From positions 122,118-159,541 of the forward strand of contig JAGBMX010000137.1 of the NCBI GenBank assembly GCA_017634675.1: 37,424 nt of DNA. Direction: 5' to 3'. The DNA comes from Selenomonadaceae bacterium. Lineage in GTDB: Bacteria > Bacillota > Negativicutes > Selenomonadales > Selenomonadaceae. A model generated the notes under the pieces. It saw only the letters and a list, made by a program, of their open reading frames with translations, ran no database searches and was not told the origin of the DNA. Made by a program: the position numbers and the translations under genes. Of this stretch, positions 1 through 6,699 are shown one piece after another. Numbering within the stretch: position 1 is the stretch's first letter; the number at the start of each line of letters is the position of its first letter.

Positions 1-499
1 CATCTTCGCCGTAAAGCGCCACGATCCAACGGATAGGTCGTATGAATTTAAAATCCAAACTGCCCCAACGCATGTGATTGGGGAAGCTTAACGAAGTTAT
101 AAGGTTCGGCAGCACGTCCCGCAAAAGTTTTTCGGTCGCCTCGCCCTTTTTCTCCACAACCGCGTAAACATAGCCGTCTTTTTCAACCAAATCCTCCGGC
201 GCAACGCCCTTGCCTCTCGCAAATCCCGCAGCCGCCTTTGTGGGATTGTGATTTTCGTCAAACGCTATCTTAACGGCGGGTCCCTTATGCTCTTCCCTTA
301 CGTCCGCCTGACAATCCGCCAAATCCGTTACGATAAGCGCAAGCCGTCTCGGCGTACCCAGAGTTTTTACTTCGCCAAACTCTAACCTTAACTCCTTTAA
401 CGCATTCTCCGCCTTTTCGCCCAATTCTTTAAGGCTCTTAGGCGCCACATGAGCGGGGATTTCCTCCGTTCCTATCTCAAAAAGCAACGTTTTTTTCAT
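1..499 (-). CDS. glyS: Glycine--tRNA ligase beta subunit, N-terminal part (cut by window edge)
   Basis: The GlyS beta subunit works with GlyQ in the alpha2-beta2 glycyl-tRNA synthetase that charges tRNA-Gly in the cytoplasm. The visible part is about 166 residues. It opens with the family's typical N-terminus ([15 protein letters not shown]) and includes the conserved GTPRRLAL motif. The frame is open to position 1, so the gene continues outside the window. The ATG at 499-497 overlaps the glyQ stop as ATGA, which implies translational coupling and equal subunit supply. No frameshift or odd residue is visible. Confidence 0.96.
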   Translation of the reverse strand, partial: MKKTLLFEIGTEEIPAHVAPKSLKELGEKAENALKELRLEFGEVKTLGTPRRLALIVTDLADCQADVREEHKGPAVKIAFDENHNPTKAAAGFARGKGVAPEDLVEKDGYVYAVVEKKGEATEKLLRDVLPNLITSLSFPNHMRWGSLDFKFIRPIRWIVALYGED

Positions 500-1380
500 T
501 TCGCATCCCCTCCCTTCTTTAGCATCGGGTATCCCATTTCTTCCCGTTGTTTTAAATACGCTTCGGCGCAAAGTCTCGCCAACCTGCGCACCCTTCCTAT
601 AAACGCAGTCCGTTCCGTTACGCTGATAGCTCCTCTTGCGTCAAGCAAATTAAATGCGTGGGAACATTTTAAAACGTAATCGTAAGCGGCGTGGACACAT
701 TCTTTTTCTATTACCCGCACCGCTTCTTTCTCATATTTCTCAAACAAATCAAACAGCAAGTTCTCATCCGACAAATCAAAGGCGTAAGTTGACTGTTCAA
801 ACTCATTTTGATGGAAAACGTCCCCATAAGTCACATTATCCGTCCACTTCACGTCATACACGTTTTCAACGCCCTGAATATACATGGCAAGCCGTTCCAA
901 GCCGTAAGTTATCTCAACCGCAACAGGCTTTATATCTTGACTTCCCACTTGCTGAAAATATGTGAACTGCGTTATCTCCATGCCGTCAAGCCAAACTTCC
1001 CAGCCTAATCCCCAAGCGCCAAGCGTTGGCGATTCCCAGTTATCCTCAACAAACCTTATATCGTGTTCCGTTGGGTCTATCCCCAAATTTTTCAAACTCT
1101 CCAAATAAAGCTCCTGTATATCGCTTGGCGACGGCTTCATTATCACCTGGAACTGATGGTGCTGATAAAGCCTGTTTGGATTATCCCCGTATCTACCGTC
1201 CGCAGGTCGTCTCGAAGGCTCCACATACGCCACGTTCCAAGGCTCCGGCCCAAGCACACGCAAAAAAGTCATGGGGTTCATCGTCCCCGCGCCTTTCTCC
1301 ACATCGTAAGGGTTCGTCAGCACGCACCCCCTCTTTCCCCAAAAATCCTGCAGCGCTAACACTATCTCCTGAAATTTCAT
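496..1380 (-). CDS. glyQ: Glycine--tRNA ligase alpha subunit
   Basis: This is the catalytic alpha subunit of bacterial tetrameric glycyl-tRNA synthetase, a class II enzyme that forms glycyl-adenylate and charges tRNA-Gly. At 294 aa it is full length for the family. Diagnostic stretches are the N-terminal [13 protein letters not shown], the [15 protein letters not shown] segment and a YVEPSRRP motif. The start codon is ATG, preceded by a weak purine-rich stretch. The stop overlaps the glyS start by four bases. No T-box motif for glycine is visible upstream (1381-1601). That leader instead carries two GC-rich hairpin repeats, described separately. Confidence 0.98.
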   Translation of the reverse strand: MKFQEIVLALQDFWGKRGCVLTNPYDVEKGAGTMNPMTFLRVLGPEPWNVAYVEPSRRPADGRYGDNPNRLYQHHQFQVIMKPSPSDIQELYLESLKNLGIDPTEHDIRFVEDNWESPTLGAWGLGWEVWLDGMEITQFTYFQQVGSQDIKPVAVEITYGLERLAMYIQGVENVYDVKWTDNVTYGDVFHQNEFEQSTYAFDLSDENLLFDLFEKYEKEAVRVIEKECVHAAYDYVLKCSHAFNLLDARGAISVTERTAFIGRVRRLARLCAEAYLKQREEMGYPMLKKGGDAK

Positions 1381-1407
1381 CTCTCACACTTCTCTCATTT
1401 ATTTTAT

Positions 1408-1480
1408 TGGGCTCCGCCCAAACCCGGCAGGGCGCTGCCCTGCACCCGCCAAAGGGCATTGCCCTCTGGACTCCCGGGTG
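1408..1480. repeat. GC-rich dispersed repeat, three mini-hairpins (copy 1)
   Basis: This GC-rich block lies in an AT-rich spacer upstream of glyQ. It contains three short inverted repeats in a row: GGGC-TCC-GCCC, CAGGGC-GCT-GCCCTG and AGGGC-ATT-GCCCT. A clear relative in the opposite orientation lies at 14546-14616 before fabK, with the same order of hairpins and the shared words AGAGGGCA, TGCCCTTTGGCGGG and GGGTTTGGGCG. The pattern fits a REP/MITE-like dispersed element. Its function is unknown, and in the glyQ leader it would be transcribed. Confidence 0.8.
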
Positions 1481-1552
1481 CGTTATTTATTAGTTTTGTG
1501 TTTAAAACTCCTTTTGCCCTTTAGGTAATTCCTTCTAAGATATGGCAATAAA

Positions 1553-1600
1553 GCCCTCCTCTGAGAGGAGGGATAGCCGCGAAGCGGCAGGGAGGAGTTC
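1553..1600. repeat. Dispersed palindromic repeat between ispE and glyQ
   Basis: A second hairpin element lies directly after the ispE stop codon. One stem is CCCTCCTC/GAGGAGGG with a three-base TGA loop. The next is GCCGC/GCGGC with a GAA loop. A trailing GGGAGGAG could also pair with the first CTCCTC. The arrangement resembles the segment at about 11141-11183 inside the GT41 gene. It may also slow or stop ispE transcription, but there is no T-tract of the usual kind. Confidence 0.6.
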
Positions 1601-1601
1601 A

Positions 1602-2450
1602 TTAGCTTCTAGTTTTTGTTACAAATAATTCTGCTTTAGTTTTTTCTTTCATTACTCTCGCTATATTTTCCGCGGCTTCTTTATCTTTCGCAAAAGCGAA
1701 CACCGTAGGCCCCGAACCGCTCATTTGCGCATATTCTGCGCCCGCTTCAAGCATTAAGTTTTTATATTCCTCGATTTCCTTATATTCGCTTGACGCAACC
1801 TTTTCAAGCACATTTCCCATTAAAGCGTACATTTCCTTTACATCGCCTTTTATTAGCGCCGCTTCAAACTTCACATTGTCGGGATGCTCTGTCGCAGGGT
1901 TTTTATCGTATGTTTTATACGCCCAAGGGGTTGAAATAGAAATCGGCGGTTTCGCTAACACCAGATACTTTTCGGGGAACGGAGAAAGTTCTCGTAAAAT
2001 TTCGCCCCTGCCCGTCGAAAGCATTGTGCCGCCCATTATGCAAAACGGAACGTCCGAGCCGATTGAGGCGCCTATTTCCGATAATCTTTCCATTGGCGCG
2101 TTTAAATTAAAGACTTCGTTAATCCCCAAAATCACCGCCGCCGCGTCCGCACTTCCTCCCGCAAGTCCCGCAGCCATTGGGATTCTTTTTGTCAATTTTA
2201 TCCTAACGCCGTCTTTAACTCCGAAATTTTCCTTCATAGCCGCAGCCGCTCTGTGCGCCAAATTATTTTCGTCCGCCGGCAAATCCGAACCTTCAACGGA
2301 CAACACTATTCCCGCATCCGCCTTTTCCACAACCACATCGTCATGCAAGTCTATTGACTGCATTACCATACTTACCTCATGGAAATTATCGGGGCGAACG
2401 CCTAATATATCTAGGGTTAAATTTATCTTTGCAAAAGCTTTTATCAACAT
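1602..2450 (-). CDS. ispE: 4-diphosphocytidyl-2-C-methyl-D-erythritol kinase
   Basis: IspE is a GHMP-family kinase that phosphorylates CDP-methylerythritol at the 2-hydroxyl, the fourth step of the MEP pathway to isoprenoids. The 282-aa protein has the family hallmarks: KINLTLDILG near the N-terminus, the ATP-binding glycine/serine loop PMAAGLAGGSADAAA at about residue 92, and the C-terminal QMSGSGPTVFAF motif. The ATG is preceded by AAGGTGAAGCC, a usable ribosome site. It lies nine bases after the GerMN gene, so it is probably in the same operon as the murein genes upstream. Confidence 0.97.
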   Translation of the reverse strand: MLIKAFAKINLTLDILGVRPDNFHEVSMVMQSIDLHDDVVVEKADAGIVLSVEGSDLPADENNLAHRAAAAMKENFGVKDGVRIKLTKRIPMAAGLAGGSADAAAVILGINEVFNLNAPMERLSEIGASIGSDVPFCIMGGTMLSTGRGEILRELSPFPEKYLVLAKPPISISTPWAYKTYDKNPATEHPDNVKFEAALIKGDVKEMYALMGNVLEKVASSEYKEIEEYKNLMLEAGAEYAQMSGSGPTVFAFAKDKEAAENIARVMKEKTKAELFVTKTRS

Positions 2451-2459
2451 GGCTTCACC

Positions 2460-3041
2460 TTATAATATGGATTTTATTCTCTCAATAGGCATCGTCAAGT
2501 CCATATGTCCCGCGATTGTTTCCACTTCTCGTCCGTCTATCAAAATTTTGACGGATTTCACTTCCTTAAATTCCGTCAAAGTGTTCACGATAGACCCGAC
2601 CATTAGTTCCTCGCCCGTGGAGCCGCCCACGAAATACTTTACCATATCGCCCGAAAAATCCACCGTCAGCTTTGAGCCTTTTAAACTTACGCTCTTTAAC
2701 TTCGTCTTTTTGGGGATTATCGAAATCGTGCCTTTTTTATCCGTCCCCTTTAAAAGCTCCTCTATCGCGGCTTTATACTTGTCTTTTTCCAAAGCCTTGA
2801 CTTTTCGCTCGACTGCGACTACTTTTGTGCCGTCTTCGTTGGGAAAGTATATTTTTAGCGCATGTTCTTTCGGCTCTTCCGCTTTAGGTTTCGTATCTTT
2901 TTTTACCTCCGGCTTTTTTTCCTCCGTTACCTGTTCTTGCTTTTGCTCCGGTTTTTCGGATGATTTTTCATCATCGCAACCAAGCGTTGCCAAAGATATG
3001 GCGAATATGAAGAAAACGAGCGCCAATCTCGCCATTTTCAT
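2460..3041 (-). CDS. GerMN-domain lipoprotein
   Basis: This 193-aa exported lipoprotein has a hydrophobic signal peptide ending in the lipobox LATLGC, then a low-complexity Lys/Glu/Pro linker (about residues 25-60), then a GerMN-like domain containing YFVGGSTGEELMVGSIVN and ending in a VKILIDGREVE strand. GerMN domains occur in spore-germination GerM and in other envelope proteins, usually near cell-wall hydrolases. Here the gene follows a murein amidase by 16 bases, which supports a role in envelope or peptidoglycan remodelling. The exact function is not known. The presence of the domain does not show that the organism sporulates. Confidence 0.85.
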   Translation of the reverse strand: MKMARLALVFFIFAISLATLGCDDEKSSEKPEQKQEQVTEEKKPEVKKDTKPKAEEPKEHALKIYFPNEDGTKVVAVERKVKALEKDKYKAAIEELLKGTDKKGTISIIPKKTKLKSVSLKGSKLTVDFSGDMVKYFVGGSTGEELMVGSIVNTLTEFKEVKSVKILIDGREVETIAGHMDLTMPIERIKSIL

Positions 3042-3057
3042 TAAACCTTACCACCCT

Positions 3058-4098
3058 TCATTCCGTGAAATACCGTTCTATGCCCTTCGCTATCGCAGCG
3101 GCAAGTTTGTTTTGATAATCCTCGTCCGTAAGGAGCGCTTCTTCCCTTGGATTGGTTATAAACGCAAGCTCCAAAAGAGTTGCCGGCATATTTGAATGTT
3201 TTATCACAAAGAAATTCGCCGTTTTTACGCCTCTGTTGTATAAGCCCCCCGCTTCGGCGAGTTCCTCGTTTATTACGGTAGCGAGTTTCTTTCCCTTTGC
3301 GCTTGATGCGTAATAATACGTCTCCATACCATGAGACGCAGGATTGGTAAAAGCGTTGCAATGCACGCTCACGAAAATATCCGTCTCCGGCGCAAAATTT
3401 CCTATGTTCACCCTTGCGCGAAGCTCCTGCCCCGCCGTGGATTTCCAGCCGTAAACGTCCCTGTCGTCTTCTCTTGTCATGCGTACCCTTGCGCCGTTTG
3501 CCGTCAATATCTCTTTAAGCTTTTTAGATACCGCTAAAGCCACATCACATTCTCTTGCGCCGCTTGGGCCTACCGCTCCCGAATCGCTTCCGCCGTGTCC
3601 GGGGTCAATAACGATTGCGCGGCCCTTAATTCCGGGCATGGCCGAGTCTTCCTTCTTAGGCTTCGGCTTTTTTATATCTATTACCACTCGATAAGGCTTT
3701 TTCGCCTTCTTATCCCGCTCTTTCGTATATACTCTATATCTGTCTTCCGTTAAATCTTCGTTAAGTTCTACAGCCACCTGTGTAAGCCTGTCGCCGACTT
3801 CTTGCACCTTGATTTTGGATACCATCGGATTTTTGGAAGATATATTTCTATCCAACTTGCCCGGCTCCGTATCTTTCATTTTAACGACTAATCGCGATTT
3901 CAAATAAGGTTTTACAACGGTTTCATAATCCAAATTCTTCCCGCTCATCCCCACTTCTATGCGAAAAATCTCCTCCCCGTCCTCTTCAACGGAGCTCATG
4001 TTAAAATAATTAAGAGTATGTGACGCATGAACTTCAAGTTTGGGCAATAATAAAAATAACGCAGTCAAAAGCAAACAAAAAAACGCGCGCACCCTCAA
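3058..4098 (-). CDS. N-acetylmuramoyl-L-alanine amidase (AMIN + Amidase_3)
   Basis: This periplasmic zinc amidase cuts the bond between MurNAc and the stem peptide. I start it at TTG 4098, eight bases after GAAGGAG and five bases downstream of the previous gene's stop. The longer ATG at 4176 would overlap that gene and precede the signal peptide with unlikely residues. The protein is then 346 aa: signal peptide ending near VHAS, an AMIN domain (about 25-140), a linker, and an Amidase_3 domain with VIDPGHGGSDSGA (zinc His), VSVHCNAF, and the C-terminal LLELAFITNPREE holding the catalytic Glu. It resembles AmiC-type enzymes. Confidence 0.93.
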   Translation of the reverse strand: MRVRAFFCLLLTALFLLLPKLEVHASHTLNYFNMSSVEEDGEEIFRIEVGMSGKNLDYETVVKPYLKSRLVVKMKDTEPGKLDRNISSKNPMVSKIKVQEVGDRLTQVAVELNEDLTEDRYRVYTKERDKKAKKPYRVVIDIKKPKPKKEDSAMPGIKGRAIVIDPGHGGSDSGAVGPSGARECDVALAVSKKLKEILTANGARVRMTREDDRDVYGWKSTAGQELRARVNIGNFAPETDIFVSVHCNAFTNPASHGMETYYYASSAKGKKLATVINEELAEAGGLYNRGVKTANFFVIKHSNMPATLLELAFITNPREEALLTDEDYQNKLAAAIAKGIERYFTE

Positions 4099-4103
4099 GC
4101 ATA

Positions 4104-4301
4104 TCACTCCTTCGTATTCCCGCCGAATTTTTTCTTCAATATAATTATTATCCTTATTATAAACAACAGGAACCATATAGCAAAAGTGCCGACATAAATT
4201 TTATCGAAAACCGTCAAATTGGAGAAATCCAGCCCGTGAAATATCCATAAAGCCAACAACAGTATCACAACATCCAATACATTCATAGTTTTTTTCATCA
4301 T
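4104..4301 (-). CDS. Small two-helix membrane protein, unknown function
   Basis: This is a 65-aa protein of which about two thirds is hydrophobic. Two transmembrane segments are predicted (about residues 9-22 and 39-57), separated by a short polar loop and followed by a basic tail. The first ATG (4307) sits directly against AGAAAGG, so the Met two codons on (4301) has better spacing and is used here. It lies between the hypothetical protein gene upstream and the amidase gene downstream, with gaps of only a few bases, so all three are probably co-transcribed. I do not recognise the family. It might serve as a membrane partner of the cell-wall genes. Confidence 0.6.
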   Translation of the reverse strand: MMKKTMNVLDVVILLLALWIFHGLDFSNLTVFDKIYVGTFAIWFLLFIIRIIIILKKKFGGNTKE

Positions 4302-4312
4302 CGACATCCTTT

Positions 4313-4810
4313 CTACGGCCTAGCTAATCCGTATAAAACAGCCTCGGTTACTGCGTTTTCCACTATAATTTCTCTATGTTTTTCAATATCCTTCTTTGCC
4401 GCACGATATTCCGTATATTCGTACTCGTAATTGGCGCCTCGAACGTTAAAATCCTGCGCCATCGCCGAATATGCCCTATGCGCCCGTTCGTTTGCCTCGT
4501 GTATGACTTCTTTTATCGCATCAAGTCGAATTTCCGTCAAAAAAACCCATCTGAGTTCCGCCCTACTTAACCTCCTACCAGGATTAATCGGCGGTTTTTT
4601 TATATGAAACGGCAAACCGTAAGATACCCTCCGCTCGTCTTCAGTCATCGAACGATTATAATAAATATCTACCGCATCAAGAGATATGGGACGCAATAGG
4701 AGGGAAAAAAATAAGAGCAAACCTAAAGTGAAGCAATACGTATGAATAACATTCTTCCTTTTACCAAAAGTTTCTATCATATATTTCACATTTTCTTTAA
4801 AATCCAACAT
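4313..4810 (-). CDS. Hypothetical membrane-anchored or exported protein
   Basis: This 165-aa protein has one N-terminal hydrophobic segment (about residues 23-42) and then a polar, Arg/Glu-rich domain with heptad-like Ala/Glu/Arg spacing (about 85-150), which suggests helices outside the membrane. I do not recognise it. The predicted promoter TTGCAA-N17-TAAAAT places the transcript start almost on the first ATG, so that ATG would be leaderless. An in-frame Met at 4780 with AAAGAAAA upstream is the alternative and still keeps the membrane segment. It heads the operon that runs into the amidase, GerMN and ispE genes. Confidence 0.6.
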   Translation of the reverse strand: MLDFKENVKYMIETFGKRKNVIHTYCFTLGLLLFFSLLLRPISLDAVDIYYNRSMTEDERRVSYGLPFHIKKPPINPGRRLSRAELRWVFLTEIRLDAIKEVIHEANERAHRAYSAMAQDFNVRGANYEYEYTEYRAAKKDIEKHREIIVENAVTEAVLYGLARP

Positions 4811-4817
4811 GGAAAGT

Positions 4818-4846
4818 ATTTTACCATAACAAACTTTTTATTGCAA
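4818..4846 (-). promoter_or_regulatory. Sigma-A type promoter for the 4810 operon
   Basis: On the minus strand TTGCAA (4846-4841) and TAAAAT (4823-4818) are separated by 17 bases, close to the sigma-70/sigma-A consensus. The expected start is near 4811, just before the first ATG of the downstream gene. Confidence 0.6.
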
Positions 4847-4880
4847 AAGAATAAATAAAAAAGTAAAGAAAATCTTAACA

Positions 4881-4900
4881 CCTACTTTCACCTACTTTCA
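4881..4900. repeat. Perfect 10-bp tandem duplication
   Basis: The decamer CCTACTTTCA occurs twice in direct succession in the AT-rich spacer between the flagellin gene and the 4810 operon. It is short and could be a slippage product or a binding site. No function can be assigned. Confidence 0.5.
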
Positions 4901-4956
4901 GATATAAACACTGACAAATTTATCTTGATGAATAGTATTTTTTTCAACCTAAATTA

Positions 4957-5003
4957 TAAAAAAATAAACCCTCAAAAAGTAAAACCTTTCGAGGATTTAT
5001 TTT
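4957..5003 (-). terminator. Rho-independent terminator of the flagellin gene
   Basis: Reading the minus strand, AAATAAATCCTC and GAGGGTTTATTT form a 12-bp stem with one G-T pair, followed by a T-rich tract. It lies about 100 bases after the flagellin stop codon. Confidence 0.75.
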
Positions 5004-5100
5004 TTTCTTTACAGATTATTTTTATTTTATCGGGCAACTTCGTCGTCAACGGAACTCTCACATACGCAACGTATAATCTTTAAGCAAAACTGCGTGTTGA

Positions 5101-6441
5101 CTATTGCAACAGCGTCAAGACATCAGATGCGTTATTATTAGACTGAGCTAGCATAACGGTTGAGGATTGAGCTAAGATTTTGTGCTTAGTATGATCAACC
5201 ATTTGAGAGGCAAAATCTATACCGCGAATGGTGTTATCGCTTGCTTCTACATTTTCACCCGCTATGGTAAGGTTCGCTTTAGTATAATCAAGACGATAAT
5301 GATACGAACCTAAGCGCGTCTGTTCATTAAGCGCTTTTTGAAGAGCGTTAGTTACGGTTTGAATTGCGGCATTGGCTTCCGTACGTGTTCCAATAGAAAG
5401 CGTATTTCCGTCTTTGCCACGTAATCCCAAAGCGTAACTTCTCATATCCGTCATGTACATTCTAAGATTTTGATTGGCCTTAGGTCCTGTATGAATTATT
5501 AAATCGTTGTCATCGGAAGCATCCTCTGCGCGAACGGTTTCAATAAAAGCGTTAAGAGTCTCCGTGGCGTTTTTCTTTATGTTGGCTTCAGAATCTAACA
5601 CCTTAACGGCAACACCGCCGATTTGACCCGATACCCCTTCTTCTTCGGCGCGAATCGTAATGGCATTTTTTCCGTCTACGGTGCTGACTTCAATTCCCGC
5701 TGTATCTTTGCCGACGGTCTTCCCGGATAGAATCTCAGTATCAAATGCCCTCCCATTAAGTTTGGTTTTTAGCATTTCTTCGGCTGTAGCGGCATGATTG
5801 GCGGCTTCTATAAGTTTCGTCATATTGTCTTTGCCAAGAACATTTGCCGTTACGGTTTCGCCTTGTTTAACATAAGAAATTTCAACGGTATCGTTTTCAA
5901 CAATGCCTAAATTCTCACCTTGTCGATTCTTCATATCGGTAAAAGTTGTAAGCTCCGTCGTATCCGACGAAAGCATATTGTTGGTAAGAGACGTCCTGGT
6001 TGCGCTCCCCTCGCGATTCTTCGAGCCGTCTGTCAAGGTTTTGCCGTTAAAAGTCACCCTTGCGTTATCGTCTATCTGATCGATATATTGGTTGTATTCT
6101 TTTTGAATGACAGCTCTATCCTCGTCGTCATTGGTATCGTTAGCCGCCTCTATGGCCTTAGACTGCATGATGCGCAAAATATCCACCGTATCTGCGACAG
6201 CGCCTTCTGCAACTTTTAAAAGACTGTTACCGTTTTGCGTATTTCTTACATCTTGGGCAAGATCGCGAATCATGCCCCGCATACGCTCCGAAATGGCGTA
6301 GCCTGACACATCATCCGCAGCACCGGTAACCCTTTGAGCAGAAGCCACTTTTTCGGAACTCTTTTGAAGCGCCGCTTGATTTTCGCTCATGGTTCTGTGC
6401 ATCAATATTGCTTCGTGATTATACCTGATTGTAAGCGACAT
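5101..6441 (-). CDS. fliC: Flagellin (divergent)
   Basis: Flagellin polymerises into the flagellar filament after type III export. The start is taken as ATG 6441 (MSLTIRYNHEAI), three codons inside the longest frame, with AAGGCGGTGG upstream; the protein is then 446 aa. The N-terminal D0/D1 helices are clear (AADDVSGYAISERMRG, NSLLKVAEGAV, DRAVIQKEYNQYIDQID, FNGKTLTDG). The C-terminal helix ends with TVMLAQSNNNASDVLTLL, matching the usual MLAQAN...LSLL pattern. The middle (about 150-330) is variable. The N-terminus departs from consensus: SAQRVTGAADDVSGY replaces the usual SGxRINSAADDAAGL. Divergent genes next door include a GT41 glycosyltransferase that could modify it. Confidence 0.93.
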   Translation of the reverse strand: MSLTIRYNHEAILMHRTMSENQAALQKSSEKVASAQRVTGAADDVSGYAISERMRGMIRDLAQDVRNTQNGNSLLKVAEGAVADTVDILRIMQSKAIEAANDTNDDEDRAVIQKEYNQYIDQIDDNARVTFNGKTLTDGSKNREGSATRTSLTNNMLSSDTTELTTFTDMKNRQGENLGIVENDTVEISYVKQGETVTANVLGKDNMTKLIEAANHAATAEEMLKTKLNGRAFDTEILSGKTVGKDTAGIEVSTVDGKNAITIRAEEEGVSGQIGGVAVKVLDSEANIKKNATETLNAFIETVRAEDASDDNDLIIHTGPKANQNLRMYMTDMRSYALGLRGKDGNTLSIGTRTEANAAIQTVTNALQKALNEQTRLGSYHYRLDYTKANLTIAGENVEASDNTIRGIDFASQMVDHTKHKILAQSSTVMLAQSNNNASDVLTLLQ

Positions 6442-6511
6442 ATAGTCCACCGCCTTTTCCTTGGCTTTTTTACTTCCTTGTTACAAATAAAAATATAACT
6501 CCTGTTTATAT

Positions 6512-6540
6512 ATCGTAATTTAAGCGTAAAAACTTAAGTG
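6512..6540 (-). promoter_or_regulatory. Possible sigma-28 (FliA/SigD) promoter for flagellin
   Basis: On the minus strand TTAAGTTT is followed after 12 bases by TACGATAT. The SigD/FliA consensus is TAAAGTTT-N11-GCCGATAA, so this is a partial match with spacing off by one. It lies about 70-100 bases before the flagellin start, the expected place for a late flagellar promoter. Confidence 0.45.
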
Positions 6541-6580
6541 AAAATATTAAATTGTAGAGTTAAATTGAAAAAATCTTACA

Positions 6581-6610
6581 TTGACAAATACACATGATAT
6601 GGGCTAAAAT
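6581..6610 (+). promoter_or_regulatory. Strong sigma-A promoter for the 6700-12277 block
   Basis: A consensus -35 TTGACA (6581-6586) and TAAAAT (6605-6610) are separated by 18 bases. Transcription would start near 6617, giving an 80-base leader before the ATG at 6700. It diverges from the flagellin promoter, and the two lie within about 100 bases of each other. Confidence 0.75.
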
Positions 6611-6699
6611 GAAAAAAATTCTTTACTTTTAATTTTGCGTTAAGCGACGCAGAGTTTTACGGGTAAATTTGTTATGTTAAGCTTTTTTGAGGTATTTTT

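Noticed and set aside
1408-1480. CRISPR array
   Set aside because: The hairpins are three different short palindromes without spacers of regular length.
449-1493. Several plus-strand open frames across glyQ/glyS
   Set aside because: They are shadows of the strongly conserved glyQ and glyS genes, without ribosome sites or family features.
1381-1601. Glycine T-box riboswitch before glyQ
   Set aside because: No T-box core motif or specifier-loop pattern could be seen; the leader is taken up by repeats.
1876-3195. Long 439-codon plus-strand open frame over ispE and the GerMN gene
   Set aside because: Its composition is Ser/Phe-rich and follows from antisense reading of two conserved genes on the minus strand.
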